Source: Alphaproteobacteria bacterium (GTDB lineage: Bacteria; Pseudomonadota; Alphaproteobacteria; Rhodospirillales; Casp-alpha2). From it: DNA of 64,000 bases. Of this stretch, positions 19,079-28,532 are shown piece by piece. The position numbers and the translations under genes were made by a program. The DNA lies in assembly GCA_024279135.1 (NCBI GenBank), contig JAJRRU010000001.1:62001-126000 (forward strand), written 5' to 3'. The notes under the pieces were generated by a model that was not told the DNA's origin, made no database searches, and worked only from the letters and a program-made list of their open reading frames with translations. Each line of letters starts with the position of its first letter. The first letter of the stretch is position 1.

Positions 19079-20221
19079 TTATCCCTTGAAATAATTGTGT
19101 TTAACAAAAACAGGTGATGTGATTTTGGCTGGATGTGACTTGCCGCGGATCAGCAGGTTTATATCCGTGCCGTGTTTGGAAAATTCCTGTTTCACATAGC
19201 CCATGGCGACGGGGCCGCCCAAGGTGGGGCCAAAACCACCACTGGTAATCTCGCCGATAACCGAACCAGCGGTGTCGGTGATTTCAGTGTGGGCACGAGC
19301 AGGGGCGCGGCCTTGCGGTGCGATGCCGACCCTAAGGCGCGGCGGGCCGTCTTTCAGTTGTTGCAGGATTATATCGCTGCCGGGAAAACCGCCCTGTTCT
19401 CGGCGGCGTTTGGAAATGGTCCATTTAAGTCCGGCCTCGATGGGGGTGGTTGTCGGGTCGATATCATTGCCAAAAAGGCACAAGCCAGCCTCCAGCCGCA
19501 ACGAATCCCGGGCACCCAGTCCGCCGGGTTCAACCTCGGGCTCATCGAGTAACAGTCGGGCCAGTGTGTCGGCCGCGTCCGCCGAGATAGAGATTTCATA
19601 ACCGTCTTCGCCGGTATAACCGGAACGGGTAATCAGACAGTCAATATCAGAAATTCGTAATGTGGCCGCCGACATAAAATTCATGTGGCGCGCCGCTGGT
19701 GCGTAACGCGAGAGTACCTCACAGGCACTGGGGCCTTGCAGGGCCAGCAAGGCCCGATCTTCGAGGACCCTGATGTCATGGTCAGAGCCCAAATGTTTCT
19801 GCAAGTGAGCAATGTCGGCTTCCTTACAGGCCGCATTGATGACCAGATACAAAAGGTTCGCTTGTCTGGTGACCATCAGATCATCCAGAATACCGCCTTG
19901 TTCGTTGGTGAACATGGTATAGCAGGTCTTGCCCGATTTCAGAGACGTGATATCGCCGACAACCAGTCGTTCGAGAGCCTGATCGGATGCTGGACCGATT
20001 ATTTCCACCTGACCCATATGGGAAACATCAAACAGCGATGCCTGATCGCGGGTGTGATTGTGTTCTGCCATGATGCCAGCGGGATATTGCACCGGCATAT
20101 CGTAGCCGGCAAACGGTACCATCTTGGCGTCCAGTTCCCGGTGCAGGGCATCCAGAGGAACATGTTTAACAGGGGTATCTGTCTCTTCCGGGGTAGTCGG
20201 GGTGTCAGACGATTGATTCAT
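19079..20221 (-). CDS. gcvT: Aminomethyltransferase, T protein of the glycine cleavage system
   Basis: A 380-residue tetrahydrofolate-dependent enzyme that releases ammonia and forms methylene-tetrahydrofolate. Family features include VPFAGYDMPVQYP, LFDVSHMGQVEI near residue 72, and SGYTGEDGYEI in the middle. The start at 20221 has a GGAG site; an upstream in-frame TTG precedes it. The first 25 residues are a Thr/Pro/Glu-rich lead that is longer than in many homologues. It follows the tandem glycine riboswitch by about 50 bases. Confidence 0.96.
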   Translation of the reverse strand: MNQSSDTPTTPEETDTPVKHVPLDALHRELDAKMVPFAGYDMPVQYPAGIMAEHNHTRDQASLFDVSHMGQVEIIGPASDQALERLVVGDITSLKSGKTCYTMFTNEQGGILDDLMVTRQANLLYLVINAACKEADIAHLQKHLGSDHDIRVLEDRALLALQGPSACEVLSRYAPAARHMNFMSAATLRISDIDCLITRSGYTGEDGYEISISADAADTLARLLLDEPEVEPGGLGARDSLRLEAGLCLFGNDIDPTTTPIEAGLKWTISKRRREQGGFPGSDIILQQLKDGPPRLRVGIAPQGRAPARAHTEITDTAGSVIGEITSGGFGPTLGGPVAMGYVKQEFSKHGTDINLLIRGKSHPAKITSPVFVKHNYFKG

Positions 20222-20267
20222 TTCATACTCCAAGACAGTTGCGTTAACAGATAAACTCTACCTGAAT

Positions 20268-20500
20268 TCGCCCCCTCTGTCTTGGAACCTGAAAGTTTCC
20301 CCGGATATCTTTTCAGATAAATCACGATATCGAAATGTCAGTATCGATATATGGTCGGGTTACATCTTCGGTGAGACGCCTAAACGTCTGCTTTCCAGAG
20401 TCTCATCACACTAGCGGTCCTGTTACCTGAGAGTTTCCGGGGCGGTTGCTCCTTCGGTGCTGACCATGAGCTTCAAGCCTTTGTCAGTCTCTCCCGTAGC
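20268..20500 (-). promoter_or_regulatory. Tandem glycine riboswitch controlling the gcv operon
   Basis: Read on the minus strand, the first aptamer begins CGGGAGAGAC, carries CACCGAAGGAGCAACCG and then CTCTCAGGTAACAGGACCG. A second aptamer follows, with CTCACCGAAGATGTAACCCG and CTTTCAGGTTCCAAGACAGA. These match the conserved GCCGAAGG-GCAA and CTCAGGCA-AGGAC blocks of glycine riboswitches. The region lies directly upstream of gcvT; in this class glycine binding usually turns expression on. Confidence 0.88.
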
Positions 20501-20569
20501 GCTATACTGAGGATTGTATTTGATATTATTCTGGGTGTTTATCTGTTTGTTTCAAGATTCTCCACATAG

Positions 20570-20605
20570 TCCGATACATGGTTCGATATAAGGGCCGATA
20601 CAAGG
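20570..20605. repeat. 12-bp tandem repeat, three units
   Basis: Units TCCGATACATGG, TTCGATATAAGG and GCCGATACAAGG follow without gaps between the riboswitch promoter region and the lipoprotein gene. No function is evident. Confidence 0.6.
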
Positions 20606-20667
20606 CTCAACAGATGCCCGTTCCGACAGGGTGATTGAGAATGACTGTAGTCATTTTGCCTGTATGG

Positions 20668-21249
20668 TCAACCTCTTAGCTGGTTATATTTTAGCTGATC
20701 TGCGGTCAGTTGAAAACCGATATATATAAGGTAATCACTGCCCCTTTGTGGCGGCGTAACGGGGATGAACAGATTGACAGGCTCGTCGTAGTTGGTGATC
20801 CGATAGCGGTTTCCATCAAACACTGTTTCGATGTGAAAAATTGATTTACTGAGTACTGTTTTGTTCTTGTCCAGGATGGATATAAAATATGACAGGCCAA
20901 GTGTGCCGTCCTGATTGGCGGGCCCCCGCGAGGCCGTGTAGCCGAGGCTCAAATCAACCCGGACCTGGCCTATTCCGGTTGTGCTGTCTACTTCATTATA
21001 ACATTTGGCAATAAAGTCATCGATCAAAACCTCGGCCCTGATATCGATTATGTCACGTCCATCACCTTCTTTGAAAAGTGTTAGACGTTCGGCGTTGGCA
21101 AGGATGGATACGCTGGGACAGCTTACCGCCGGGGGGTCACTGAATATGTCGGAAATATCGGAAACATAAGAAGACTCACAGGCACTAAGCACCAAAGCGC
21201 TCAACACGCTTAGCAAAACGCCGGGTCGACACAATACAGATTTCGTCAC
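20668..21249 (-). CDS. Putative outer-membrane or periplasmic lipoprotein
   Basis: A 193-residue exported protein. A signal peptide with a lipobox LSAC (Cys near residue 24) is followed by an acidic linker and a beta-rich domain with a second cysteine pair. I do not recognise a named family; short lipoproteins of this shape occur in Rhodospirillales. It is 93 bases downstream of the large repeat protein on the same strand and could be co-transcribed. A role in the cell envelope is an inference from the lipobox only. Confidence 0.65.
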   Translation of the reverse strand: MTKSVLCRPGVLLSVLSALVLSACESSYVSDISDIFSDPPAVSCPSVSILANAERLTLFKEGDGRDIIDIRAEVLIDDFIAKCYNEVDSTTGIGQVRVDLSLGYTASRGPANQDGTLGLSYFISILDKNKTVLSKSIFHIETVFDGNRYRITNYDEPVNLFIPVTPPQRGSDYLIYIGFQLTADQLKYNQLRG

Positions 21250-21342
21250 GATAGCCCTATGTCCGCAAGTTAGTTAACGTCGATTGCATGTCTGAGCGGA
21301 CTGTACCCGACACGCCTACGGTGGGGCAAGTCTTTGAGTGTG

Positions 21343-23193
21343 TTATTGGCTCGTGGTCGGAGACATTTTGACCTGTGACATTCTGGCCAGGGCCATCAGG
21401 GCCTGTGACAGCTTTGCCAGAACTCTGGCGCGGCCCCAGGAACTGGTAATTGACTGGGTAATGTCCAGGGAGTTTTCGTAAAGCTCCCTGGCCCATGAGG
21501 TGTCACCGGCCTTGGCACGTGCTTCTGCCAGGTCGGCCAGCAGCCAGGCCTGACTGGTGGTGCTCTCGATATTTCCGGTTGCCGAGATGGCGTCATCCTT
21601 GGTTTTTTCGGCCATACTGTCGCCGGCGTCCAACCGGTAGAATGCCAGCATCCAGTACGTTTTGGCGCGGAGTTGTTGATCGACAATTTCATCGACAGAC
21701 GATATGGCCCGGTTAAAAATTTCTGGATTGGACTGGTTGTCGGTATAGGCAATTTGACCATAGGCCAGGGCTATGCGGCTGGAGGCATAATCACGGGCGA
21801 AGGGAAATTTAATACCTTCACGGGCAACAAGGGCATCACCCAGTGTGCCAATGGCATCGGACTCGAAGCCAGCGCGGGCCAGTTCTATGCCGATGGTAGA
21901 CAAAATCACTGCCCGGTACCGCAGGGCCGCAATGGAATGGGCTGTGTGTTTCGCTGCCGCGATGTTACCAGCCAGAATCTGGGCTTCGGCGGTTCGCATC
22001 AAAACCGGCATTTTATCGGAATCATTGCTGACATTTTCCAGCAATGACAAGGCTTTATCAAGGTTTCCAATGGATGCCCAGGCGCTGGCAATATATCGTA
22101 ACAAGGCATTATGTTTGCTCGGTTCGACCGTTAATATTGCTTGTTCCTCAAGGTCTTTCAGCAGCGAGTGTGAGCGATCCTGATAGCCGATATTGGCCAG
22201 GATAACGCTCGATCGTGCCATCAGGGCGGCTCTTTTAATGTCGGTTTTCATCAACACCACATCGGAATGCAGCCGTTCAACGGCTGACAAGGCGCCTTCT
22301 CGATTGCCTTGTTTCGCCAGAATATCTGCAATGATGGAATAGGCGCTGGTGCGTTCTTCCAGGTCCGGAATGATTTCGGCGGCGGCCAGTGCGTTATCAT
22401 GATTGCCTGAAATAGCCTGTGCCTGAGCGATCTCGCCGAGGGCTGCGATAATCAGGCGCGGGTCTCTGATGCGCCGAATGGTATCGCGTGCGGCGGCCGT
22501 CATACCAACCTTTGCCTGGGCAATCAGAATCTCACCATAAGCCCAGTTTCGCATTTCGCTGCGATTGATGGTCTTGGCGTTTTCCAGTGCTTCAACCAAC
22601 AGACAACGAACAGTTGGCTCACTGAAACACAGTTTCGGATCGTGTGTCGCATTGGCGGATTCCTGGTTAACGTCGCGTACCAGCAGGTCTCGTGTGGATG
22701 GATTGTCGAGCAGCGCCTGGCGGGCTGCCTTGGTGCTTACCTGGCGGGCAATGGACAGCCTTTCCAGCAGGGCGCCCACATTGACAACCGTTTCTATGTG
22801 GTCGACCAGACCCTTTGTTACGATTCCCGTACGCTCTAGTCCGCGTTGTCTTTGATAGGCGAGGATGGCAGTACTCGTGTCGTCATTGACAACCCCGGAG
22901 TAGGGTCCGTCATATAAATCCAATGCCGTGAGGGCGCGTTGCAATCGCTCAATCAGGCCACGCAGTTCTTTGTCCGGGATTAAAAGGTCTGATTGTGTCT
23001 TGTCGATCCTGATGTCGGGCTTGGCACCATAAAGTGTGCCCGGGCCGGTTATTGCCAACAGCAAAATAAAACACACCAGCCCGTATCTTGCCTTGAAAAT
23101 ACCGGCGACGGCTTTCAGACAGGAGATTAGTTTTCCGGTTTGTTCGCTCCGGCGTTGACTATCATGAATGTAGCCTTTATCGGGGTTCATCAT
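21343..23193 (-). CDS. Exported peptidoglycan-binding and helical-repeat protein
   Basis: A 616-residue protein. A long N-terminal region with a hydrophobic helix (about residues 38-55) suggests a signal anchor. A PG_binding_1-type domain follows (LIERLQRALTALDLYDGPYSG to AILAYQRQRGLERTG, residues about 78-128). From about residue 200 to the end runs an alpha-helical TPR-like array with repeats of the style IAQAQAISGNHDNALAAAE. The start codon overlaps the divergent thrB start. It may be an envelope scaffold; no enzymatic motif is seen. Confidence 0.7.
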   Translation of the reverse strand: MMNPDKGYIHDSQRRSEQTGKLISCLKAVAGIFKARYGLVCFILLLAITGPGTLYGAKPDIRIDKTQSDLLIPDKELRGLIERLQRALTALDLYDGPYSGVVNDDTSTAILAYQRQRGLERTGIVTKGLVDHIETVVNVGALLERLSIARQVSTKAARQALLDNPSTRDLLVRDVNQESANATHDPKLCFSEPTVRCLLVEALENAKTINRSEMRNWAYGEILIAQAKVGMTAAARDTIRRIRDPRLIIAALGEIAQAQAISGNHDNALAAAEIIPDLEERTSAYSIIADILAKQGNREGALSAVERLHSDVVLMKTDIKRAALMARSSVILANIGYQDRSHSLLKDLEEQAILTVEPSKHNALLRYIASAWASIGNLDKALSLLENVSNDSDKMPVLMRTAEAQILAGNIAAAKHTAHSIAALRYRAVILSTIGIELARAGFESDAIGTLGDALVAREGIKFPFARDYASSRIALAYGQIAYTDNQSNPEIFNRAISSVDEIVDQQLRAKTYWMLAFYRLDAGDSMAEKTKDDAISATGNIESTTSQAWLLADLAEARAKAGDTSWARELYENSLDITQSITSSWGRARVLAKLSQALMALARMSQVKMSPTTSQ

Positions 23194-24166
23194 GGCCGTT
23201 TATACCAAAATCAGTGACGAGGCACTCAACGAATTCCTATCATGTTATGATATCGGAAAGGTTGTCGCGTGCAAGGGTATTGCCGAGGGTATTGAAAACA
23301 GCAACTACAAGCTATCGACCAGTATGAACCATTATATCCTGACGCTCTATGAAAAGCGCGTTGATTCTCGGCAATTGCCATTTTTTCTGGGTTTGATGGA
23401 CTACCTTTCAGAACACGATATTCCCTGTCCGCGGCCTGTTCAGGCTACCGATGGCGCATTTTTTCGAAAACTGTGCGGTAAATCGGCTGCCGTGTTCTCA
23501 TTCCTGCCCGGGGACTGGCCACGCCATCTTACCCCGGAACACTGTCAGGAACTGGGCGGCTGGCTGGGCCGGTTGCACATTGCCGGGAAGGGCTATTCGG
23601 GGCGTCGGAGGAATGATCTGTCGGTGGCTGACTGGCGGGGGTTGCTGGCGGCCTGTGAGCGACAGGCAACCGATGATATTTCAGCCGGATTATATGATGA
23701 ACTGCTGCTGGAACTGGATTATCTCGAAACTCACTGGCCGCGCGATCTTCCATGCGGCATCATTCATGGCGATCTGTTTCCCGATAATGTGTTTTTTGCC
23801 GAGGGCAGGATAACCGGTTTGATCGACTTTTATTTCGCCTGTCATGACGCCTTGGCCTATGACCTTGCGGTTTGTCTGAATGCCTGGTGTTTCGACCGGC
23901 AAAATCGATTTGTTACCGATCGTGCCGCGGCCATGCTGAACCAGTACACAACTGAGCGGTCCCTTAGCAGGATTGAGCGGGAGGCCTTGCCCCTGTTGGC
24001 ACGCGGTGCGGCCATGCGGTTTTTACTGACCCGGGTATATGACTGGGTCAATACGCCCGAAGATGCGTTGGTGATGCGAAAAAGTCCCCGGGAGTTTCTT
24101 GACAAACTCCGCTTTCACCGACAAATCAGGGATTATAAAGATTATGGACTGGAGATGCCACAATGA
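23192..24166 (+). CDS. thrB: Homoserine kinase (ThrB, APH-fold type)
   Basis: A 324-residue kinase of the aminoglycoside-phosphotransferase fold, which phosphorylates homoserine on the way to threonine. The N-terminal [21 protein letters not shown] is typical; the catalytic loop is [11 protein letters not shown] (near residue 190) and the metal-binding aspartate follows in [20 protein letters not shown]. Its ATG overlaps the start codon of the divergent repeat-protein gene. It overlaps rnhA by 4 bases, the usual alphaproteobacterial pair. thrC lies about 7 kb away on the other strand. Confidence 0.94.
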   Translation: MAVYTKISDEALNEFLSCYDIGKVVACKGIAEGIENSNYKLSTSMNHYILTLYEKRVDSRQLPFFLGLMDYLSEHDIPCPRPVQATDGAFFRKLCGKSAAVFSFLPGDWPRHLTPEHCQELGGWLGRLHIAGKGYSGRRRNDLSVADWRGLLAACERQATDDISAGLYDELLLELDYLETHWPRDLPCGIIHGDLFPDNVFFAEGRITGLIDFYFACHDALAYDLAVCLNAWCFDRQNRFVTDRAAAMLNQYTTERSLSRIEREALPLLARGAAMRFLLTRVYDWVNTPEDALVMRKSPREFLDKLRFHRQIRDYKDYGLEMPQ

Positions 24167-24621
24167 GCAATAACACCGTCAAAACAGTTGCCATGTATAC
24201 CGATGGTTCGTGTCTGGGTAACCCCGGGCCGGGTGGTTGGGCGGCAATATTGCGCTTCGGGGCGGTGGAAAAAGAACTGGCAGGGGGAGCACCTGAAACC
24301 ACAAACAACAGAATGGAACTGTTGGCGGTCATCAGCGGTCTGGAATCCCTGAAACGATCCGTCGGGGTCGATGTCTATACCGACAGTACCTATGTGCGTG
24401 ACGGGATTACCAAATGGATACATAACTGGAAACGCAATGGCTGGAAAACTGCGGCTAAAAAACCAGTCAAGAATGATGACCTGTGGCGCCTGCTCGATGC
24501 CATGATGGATCGTCACAGTGTAACCTTGCACTGGGTCAAGGGCCACGCCGGGCACCCGGAAAATGAGCGGGCCGATGATCTGGCCCGTCTGGAAGCTGAA
24601 AAATTCAGGAAAGGGGACTGA
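24163..24621 (+). CDS. rnhA: Ribonuclease HI
   Basis: A 152-residue enzyme that cuts RNA in RNA-DNA hybrids. The catalytic acidic residues are visible: Asp in [14 protein letters not shown], Glu in NNRMELLAV, Asp in VYTDSTYV, and the final Asp after [16 protein letters not shown]. Length is normal for type 1. It overlaps thrB by 4 bases (ATGA) and is followed one base later by the hydroxyacid dehydrogenase gene. Confidence 0.95.
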   Translation: MSNNTVKTVAMYTDGSCLGNPGPGGWAAILRFGAVEKELAGGAPETTNNRMELLAVISGLESLKRSVGVDVYTDSTYVRDGITKWIHNWKRNGWKTAAKKPVKNDDLWRLLDAMMDRHSVTLHWVKGHAGHPENERADDLARLEAEKFRKGD

Positions 24622-24622
24622 T

Positions 24623-25558
24623 ATGGCCATCGCTATAGCCATCAAGATGCAGGACTGGTTCTCCCCACAGCAGGTCCGCGACCAGATTTCACCTGCCTTG
24701 CCGGGAGTTGATATACGCTGTGCACCCGAGCTTGGATCGCTTGAGGATATCGAAATGCTCATCTGCGACCGGGTGCCGCCGGGACTGATCGCCAGGTTGC
24801 CCAATCTGCAATTTATCCAGAAACTGGGGGCCGGGGTCGAGACGATGGTTCGTGATGCAGACCTGCGGACTGATATCCGTATTTCCCGATTGCGCTCTGT
24901 TGCTGCGGCTCGCGAGATCGTCGAATACTGTTTGTTATATGTATTGAGCGAACACCGCCATGCCCGACAATACCGGGAAAATCAGTCTTCGCGCACATGG
25001 AAAGCCTTTGCGCCGAAACTGACCCCGGATGTCACGGTGGGTATTTTGGGTCTGGGTCATATTGGTGCACGCATCGCCGAAACATTTGCCTCGCTGGATT
25101 TTACCACTCTGGGCTGGAGCCGTTCGGCAAAATCCATCCCCGGGGTGACAAGTCTGACCGGTGATGAAGGACTGGACAGTTTGCTGGGGCGCAGTGATTT
25201 TGTCATTTCAATTCTGCCGGCAACGCAACACACGTGCGGTTTGATGAACGGTGCTACGTTTGGCAAATTCAAATCCGGATCGACGTTGATTAATGTGGGG
25301 CGCGGGGACTTGATCGTTGACGAGGATCTGATCGTTGCCTTGTCGGACCATCGCCCCGGCCATGCCGTCCTGGACGTTTTCCACAGCGAACCCCTGGCCG
25401 ATGATCATCCCTTCTGGGACCATCCGCAGGTTACCATCACCCCCCATGTATCAGGCTGGAATGTGGTCGACAGCATGGATGACGTGGTGGAAAACTATCG
25501 ACGCCTGAAGGCCGGCGAGCCTTTGCTCCACGAAATAGATCGTCAGGCCGGGTACTGA
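24623..25558 (+). CDS. D-isomer-specific 2-hydroxyacid dehydrogenase (GhrA-like)
   Basis: A 311-residue NAD(P)-dependent dehydrogenase. The dinucleotide fold has GILGLGHIGARIAETFASL (near residue 138), and the catalytic set is complete: Arg in NVGRGDLIV, Glu in VFHSEPLADDHPFW, and His in TPHVSGW. It resembles the glyoxylate/hydroxypyruvate reductase A group. The start at 24623 follows AAGGGGA. It is the third gene after thrB and rnhA and ends 3 bases before the convergent peroxiredoxin gene. Substrate is inferred from the subgroup. Confidence 0.85.
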   Translation: MAIAIAIKMQDWFSPQQVRDQISPALPGVDIRCAPELGSLEDIEMLICDRVPPGLIARLPNLQFIQKLGAGVETMVRDADLRTDIRISRLRSVAAAREIVEYCLLYVLSEHRHARQYRENQSSRTWKAFAPKLTPDVTVGILGLGHIGARIAETFASLDFTTLGWSRSAKSIPGVTSLTGDEGLDSLLGRSDFVISILPATQHTCGLMNGATFGKFKSGSTLINVGRGDLIVDEDLIVALSDHRPGHAVLDVFHSEPLADDHPFWDHPQVTITPHVSGWNVVDSMDDVVENYRRLKAGEPLLHEIDRQAGY

Positions 25559-25561
25559 GAC

Positions 25562-26044
25562 TTAAAGATTGTTCAGCATGTGTTCGGCGCTGGTGACCTC
25601 ATAGCCACCGTCAACTTCCAGGTTCAACGTTTCAACCACACCGTTATTTACCACCATGGAGAAGCGTTTGCAGCGCAAGCCGAAGCCTTTGCCGGTGAGG
25701 TCGACTTCCAGCCCGCAAGCCTTGGTAAACTCTGCGTCACCATCACCGGCCACCATGACCGCATCACCCGCTCCTTGATCCTTGGCCCAGGCGGCCATGA
25801 CAAAGGGGTCGTTGACGGATATGCACACGATCGTATCGATACCCTTGGCAGCCAGTGCCTCGGCATTGTTAATGAAGCCTGGGAGATGCTTGGCCGAACA
25901 GGTCGGCGTGAAAGCACCGGGCAGGCCGAACAAAGCGACTTTTTTGTCTTTGAACATAGACCGCGTGGCGACGGTCTCAGGTCCGGCGTCACCCATAATA
26001 TACAGATAGGTATGGGGGGCATTCTGGCCAACGGAGATTGTCAT
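25562..26044 (-). CDS. Peroxiredoxin (Prx5 type)
   Basis: A 160-residue thiol peroxidase of the Prx5/AhpE-like group. The peroxidatic cysteine lies in [19 protein letters not shown] near residue 48, preceded by the conserved Pro and Thr; the arginine-containing LRCKRFSMVV completes the site. These enzymes reduce hydrogen and organic peroxides, usually with glutaredoxin or thioredoxin. A second, more divergent member is at 60297. It is upstream of, and on the same strand as, nothing obvious; the DsbD-like gene lies 41 bases before it. Confidence 0.92.
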   Translation of the reverse strand: MTISVGQNAPHTYLYIMGDAGPETVATRSMFKDKKVALFGLPGAFTPTCSAKHLPGFINNAEALAAKGIDTIVCISVNDPFVMAAWAKDQGAGDAVMVAGDGDAEFTKACGLEVDLTGKGFGLRCKRFSMVVNNGVVETLNLEVDGGYEVTSAEHMLNNL

Positions 26045-26085
26045 GATCGACTCCTGAATTAATATGCTGAGGGTGAGATATTAAG

Positions 26086-28305
26086 TTATCCCTTAGCCGT
26101 GTTCAAGGCTTCAACAATGGCATCCTTGCTCAGCAATTCCGGCAGGATCAGCCCGTGCGGTGCACCGGGGCCGTAAATGGCATTAAACGGGATGCCAAAG
26201 CGTTGGAAGCGGGCAAGATATCGTGAAATATCTTCATTGGGCAGGGTCCAGTCGGCCTGCATGGCGATAACCCCCGGCGCGCTCAGGCGTTGGTAGATAT
26301 CATCATCTTCCAGCACAAACGCCTTGTTGACCTGACAGGTGATACACCAGTCTGCCGTGACATCAACGAAGACAATATGGCCTTGCGTGATATGTCTGGT
26401 AATGCCGGGCATATCGAACGGCTGCCACAACTGGTCAGCCGGTTTAGCCAGTGCCGGTGCCGGGCTGTTGCTTAGCAATGGTGCGCTCAGGGCCAGAACG
26501 GCCAGAATTACGGCGCCGGGTATACGGATTTTACCCGCCAGACCGACAAAACGGTGGGCCAGAAATAGTAGGCCGGCAATGCCAGTGATGGCAACGCCAC
26601 TTGCCGAGGTCGCTGGCCAGCCGACCTGTACATACAGCACAGACAATAACCAGATCGCCGTGCCCGCCAGTGCCAGGCCGAGGAATTTGCGCAAGGTAAT
26701 CATCCACTGGCCCGGTTTGGGCAGGGAACTGGCCAGTCGCGGGGCGGCCGCGACTATCAGATAGGGTGTCGATAGACCGATTCCCAAGACCGCAAAGATC
26801 ATCATGATCTCCTCGGTGCCGCGTGACAGGGCAAAACCCACAGCCGTTCCCAGAAACGGAGCAGAACACGGGGTCGCCAGCAAGGTTGCCAGCATACCGG
26901 TGGTAAAATGATGAGTCAGTCTGCTTTCTCGTGGCCCGTTGCCAGAGGCTTTGGCGGCGGCGTCACTGATCGCGCCCGAAAAATTGAAATTGAGCCAGCC
27001 GAGCATATTACAGGCAAACACTGTGATCAGGATGGCCATGGCGATCAGGAACACCGGCTGTTGGAACTGAATGCCCCAGCCGATTACCGCCCCGCTTGAT
27101 TTCAGGGCCGCCAGTGCTATGGCGATGATCATAAACGAAGATATTATACCGGCAGCCGAGGCCAGAAAACTGTAGCGGATGGCTTTCACATCACCGCCAC
27201 CGTGGTTGATAACCCCGAGCAGCTTGATGGATAAAACGGGCAGCACACAAGGCATCAGGTTTAGAATCAAACCGCCGAGAAAGGCAATTGCCAGGATGCC
27301 AAGTAATGTATAATCACTATCTGGTGTCTCGGTGGCGGCAAACGGTGACAGGGTACCTTGGGGTGCGGCATTCACGATCAAAGTTCGTTCGGCAGACCGT
27401 TGGCCATCCATCAGCGTGGCGGTATATTCAGCCTCGCCGGGTATCAGGTTGGCGCTCGTGGCATTGTAGGTTTCGACTGATAATGTGGCCGTCAGGCCAT
27501 CCTGGCTAAGTTGGACCTTGGGTTTGGAAAATGCCACGCCCAGTGGGCCTTCCAGCAAAACATCGGGCGCCACAAACGGTATGCTTGCCATGCTGGTCGC
27601 CGTAATAATAAGCACCGCATTGCTTTTCTGGTTGGTATTTTGAGTGGCCGGAATGACGCTCAGGTTTTTCAGTGACAGCCCGTGACCCGTTCCATCACCG
27701 GGAATTTGGACGGAATATTTGTTGATAAGATGGGCGAATGCGCTGGGTGCCGCTGGCCCGCCAGGCAATTCCAGGGACAGATTAACCAGCATGGGAATGC
27801 AAATTTCGGCGCAGGCCAGGAAATCGACCTCACCAGCCAGTTTAACCGGTTCGCCATAATGTTTCGGGGTCACCGCAATGGGTAAGACCACTTCATTTTT
27901 ATACCCCAGAGTTTCAAATCCAAGCACGGAGAACCGATGGGGTGCGGGCCACAGCATTTGAGCCTCTGAGACGTTCTCGGAGCCGAGCCATTGCGATGTG
28001 GGCGGATATCCCGCATCGCCGGGGGATCGCCAGTAAACTTTCCAGTTTTCGGCAAGCTGGAATTCCAGCCCGAAAAGTAACGGGTTGCTGCGCTCATCGG
28101 CTCCGGCAGTCCTGGTTGCAGAAATCAGCCGGACCGAAACATTATCTTCATCGACCCACGGGGATGCAGCCTGAGACGCAGCAACAGGGTTGCTTGCGGA
28201 AAATAAAACCAGTCCCAGCATGACTATAAACCCGGCAAGGTGAGAAATTACCGATACTGCAGGACGGGCATTTGTGCGATAGGTTGTGCTCTGTAAAGAT
28301 TGCAT
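26086..28305 (-). CDS. DsbD/ScsB-like thiol:disulfide interchange protein
   Basis: A 739-residue, three-domain membrane protein. An N-terminal signal sequence leads to a periplasmic domain with a cysteine pair (ACAEICIPML, near residue 168). The central region (about residues 320-590) has eight membrane helices including LMPCVLPVLSIKLLG and ATPCSAPFLG, each with a cysteine. The C-terminal thioredoxin-like domain has ADWCITCQVNK. Such proteins pass electrons from cytosolic thioredoxin to periplasmic targets. The start at 28305 lacks a clear ribosome site; a TTG 33 bases upstream is an alternative. The peroxiredoxin gene 41 bases downstream may share its transcript. Confidence 0.87.
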   Translation of the reverse strand: MQSLQSTTYRTNARPAVSVISHLAGFIVMLGLVLFSASNPVAASQAASPWVDEDNVSVRLISATRTAGADERSNPLLFGLEFQLAENWKVYWRSPGDAGYPPTSQWLGSENVSEAQMLWPAPHRFSVLGFETLGYKNEVVLPIAVTPKHYGEPVKLAGEVDFLACAEICIPMLVNLSLELPGGPAAPSAFAHLINKYSVQIPGDGTGHGLSLKNLSVIPATQNTNQKSNAVLIITATSMASIPFVAPDVLLEGPLGVAFSKPKVQLSQDGLTATLSVETYNATSANLIPGEAEYTATLMDGQRSAERTLIVNAAPQGTLSPFAATETPDSDYTLLGILAIAFLGGLILNLMPCVLPVLSIKLLGVINHGGGDVKAIRYSFLASAAGIISSFMIIAIALAALKSSGAVIGWGIQFQQPVFLIAMAILITVFACNMLGWLNFNFSGAISDAAAKASGNGPRESRLTHHFTTGMLATLLATPCSAPFLGTAVGFALSRGTEEIMMIFAVLGIGLSTPYLIVAAAPRLASSLPKPGQWMITLRKFLGLALAGTAIWLLSVLYVQVGWPATSASGVAITGIAGLLFLAHRFVGLAGKIRIPGAVILAVLALSAPLLSNSPAPALAKPADQLWQPFDMPGITRHITQGHIVFVDVTADWCITCQVNKAFVLEDDDIYQRLSAPGVIAMQADWTLPNEDISRYLARFQRFGIPFNAIYGPGAPHGLILPELLSKDAIVEALNTAKG

Positions 28306-28419
28306 TAAATAATATAAATTCCCGTCAAAAGGGTGCAAAACGAATGTGTCCGGTATAGTATATTTTTCTTGTATAAAGATAACGGCTATGCCTTGCCATA
28401 GCCTTGGCTACCTTAGATA

Positions 28420-28458
28420 TTATACAACGATGTTATACAATGTTATTATACAATGATG
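28420..28458. repeat. 13-bp tandem repeat, three units, in the yqgE upstream region
   Basis: TTATACAACGATG, TTATACAATGTTA and TTATACAATGATG follow head to tail in an AT-rich gap between the divergent DsbD-like and YqgE genes. Each begins with TTATACAA. A TATAAT-like box lies just after, at 28472-28477. Confidence 0.7.
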
Positions 28459-28532
28459 TTGAATAATATGGTATAATAACCCATGAATGCAACGTGGATG
28501 ATTATATCCCGAATGTGGTTTTTTTAAGAATA

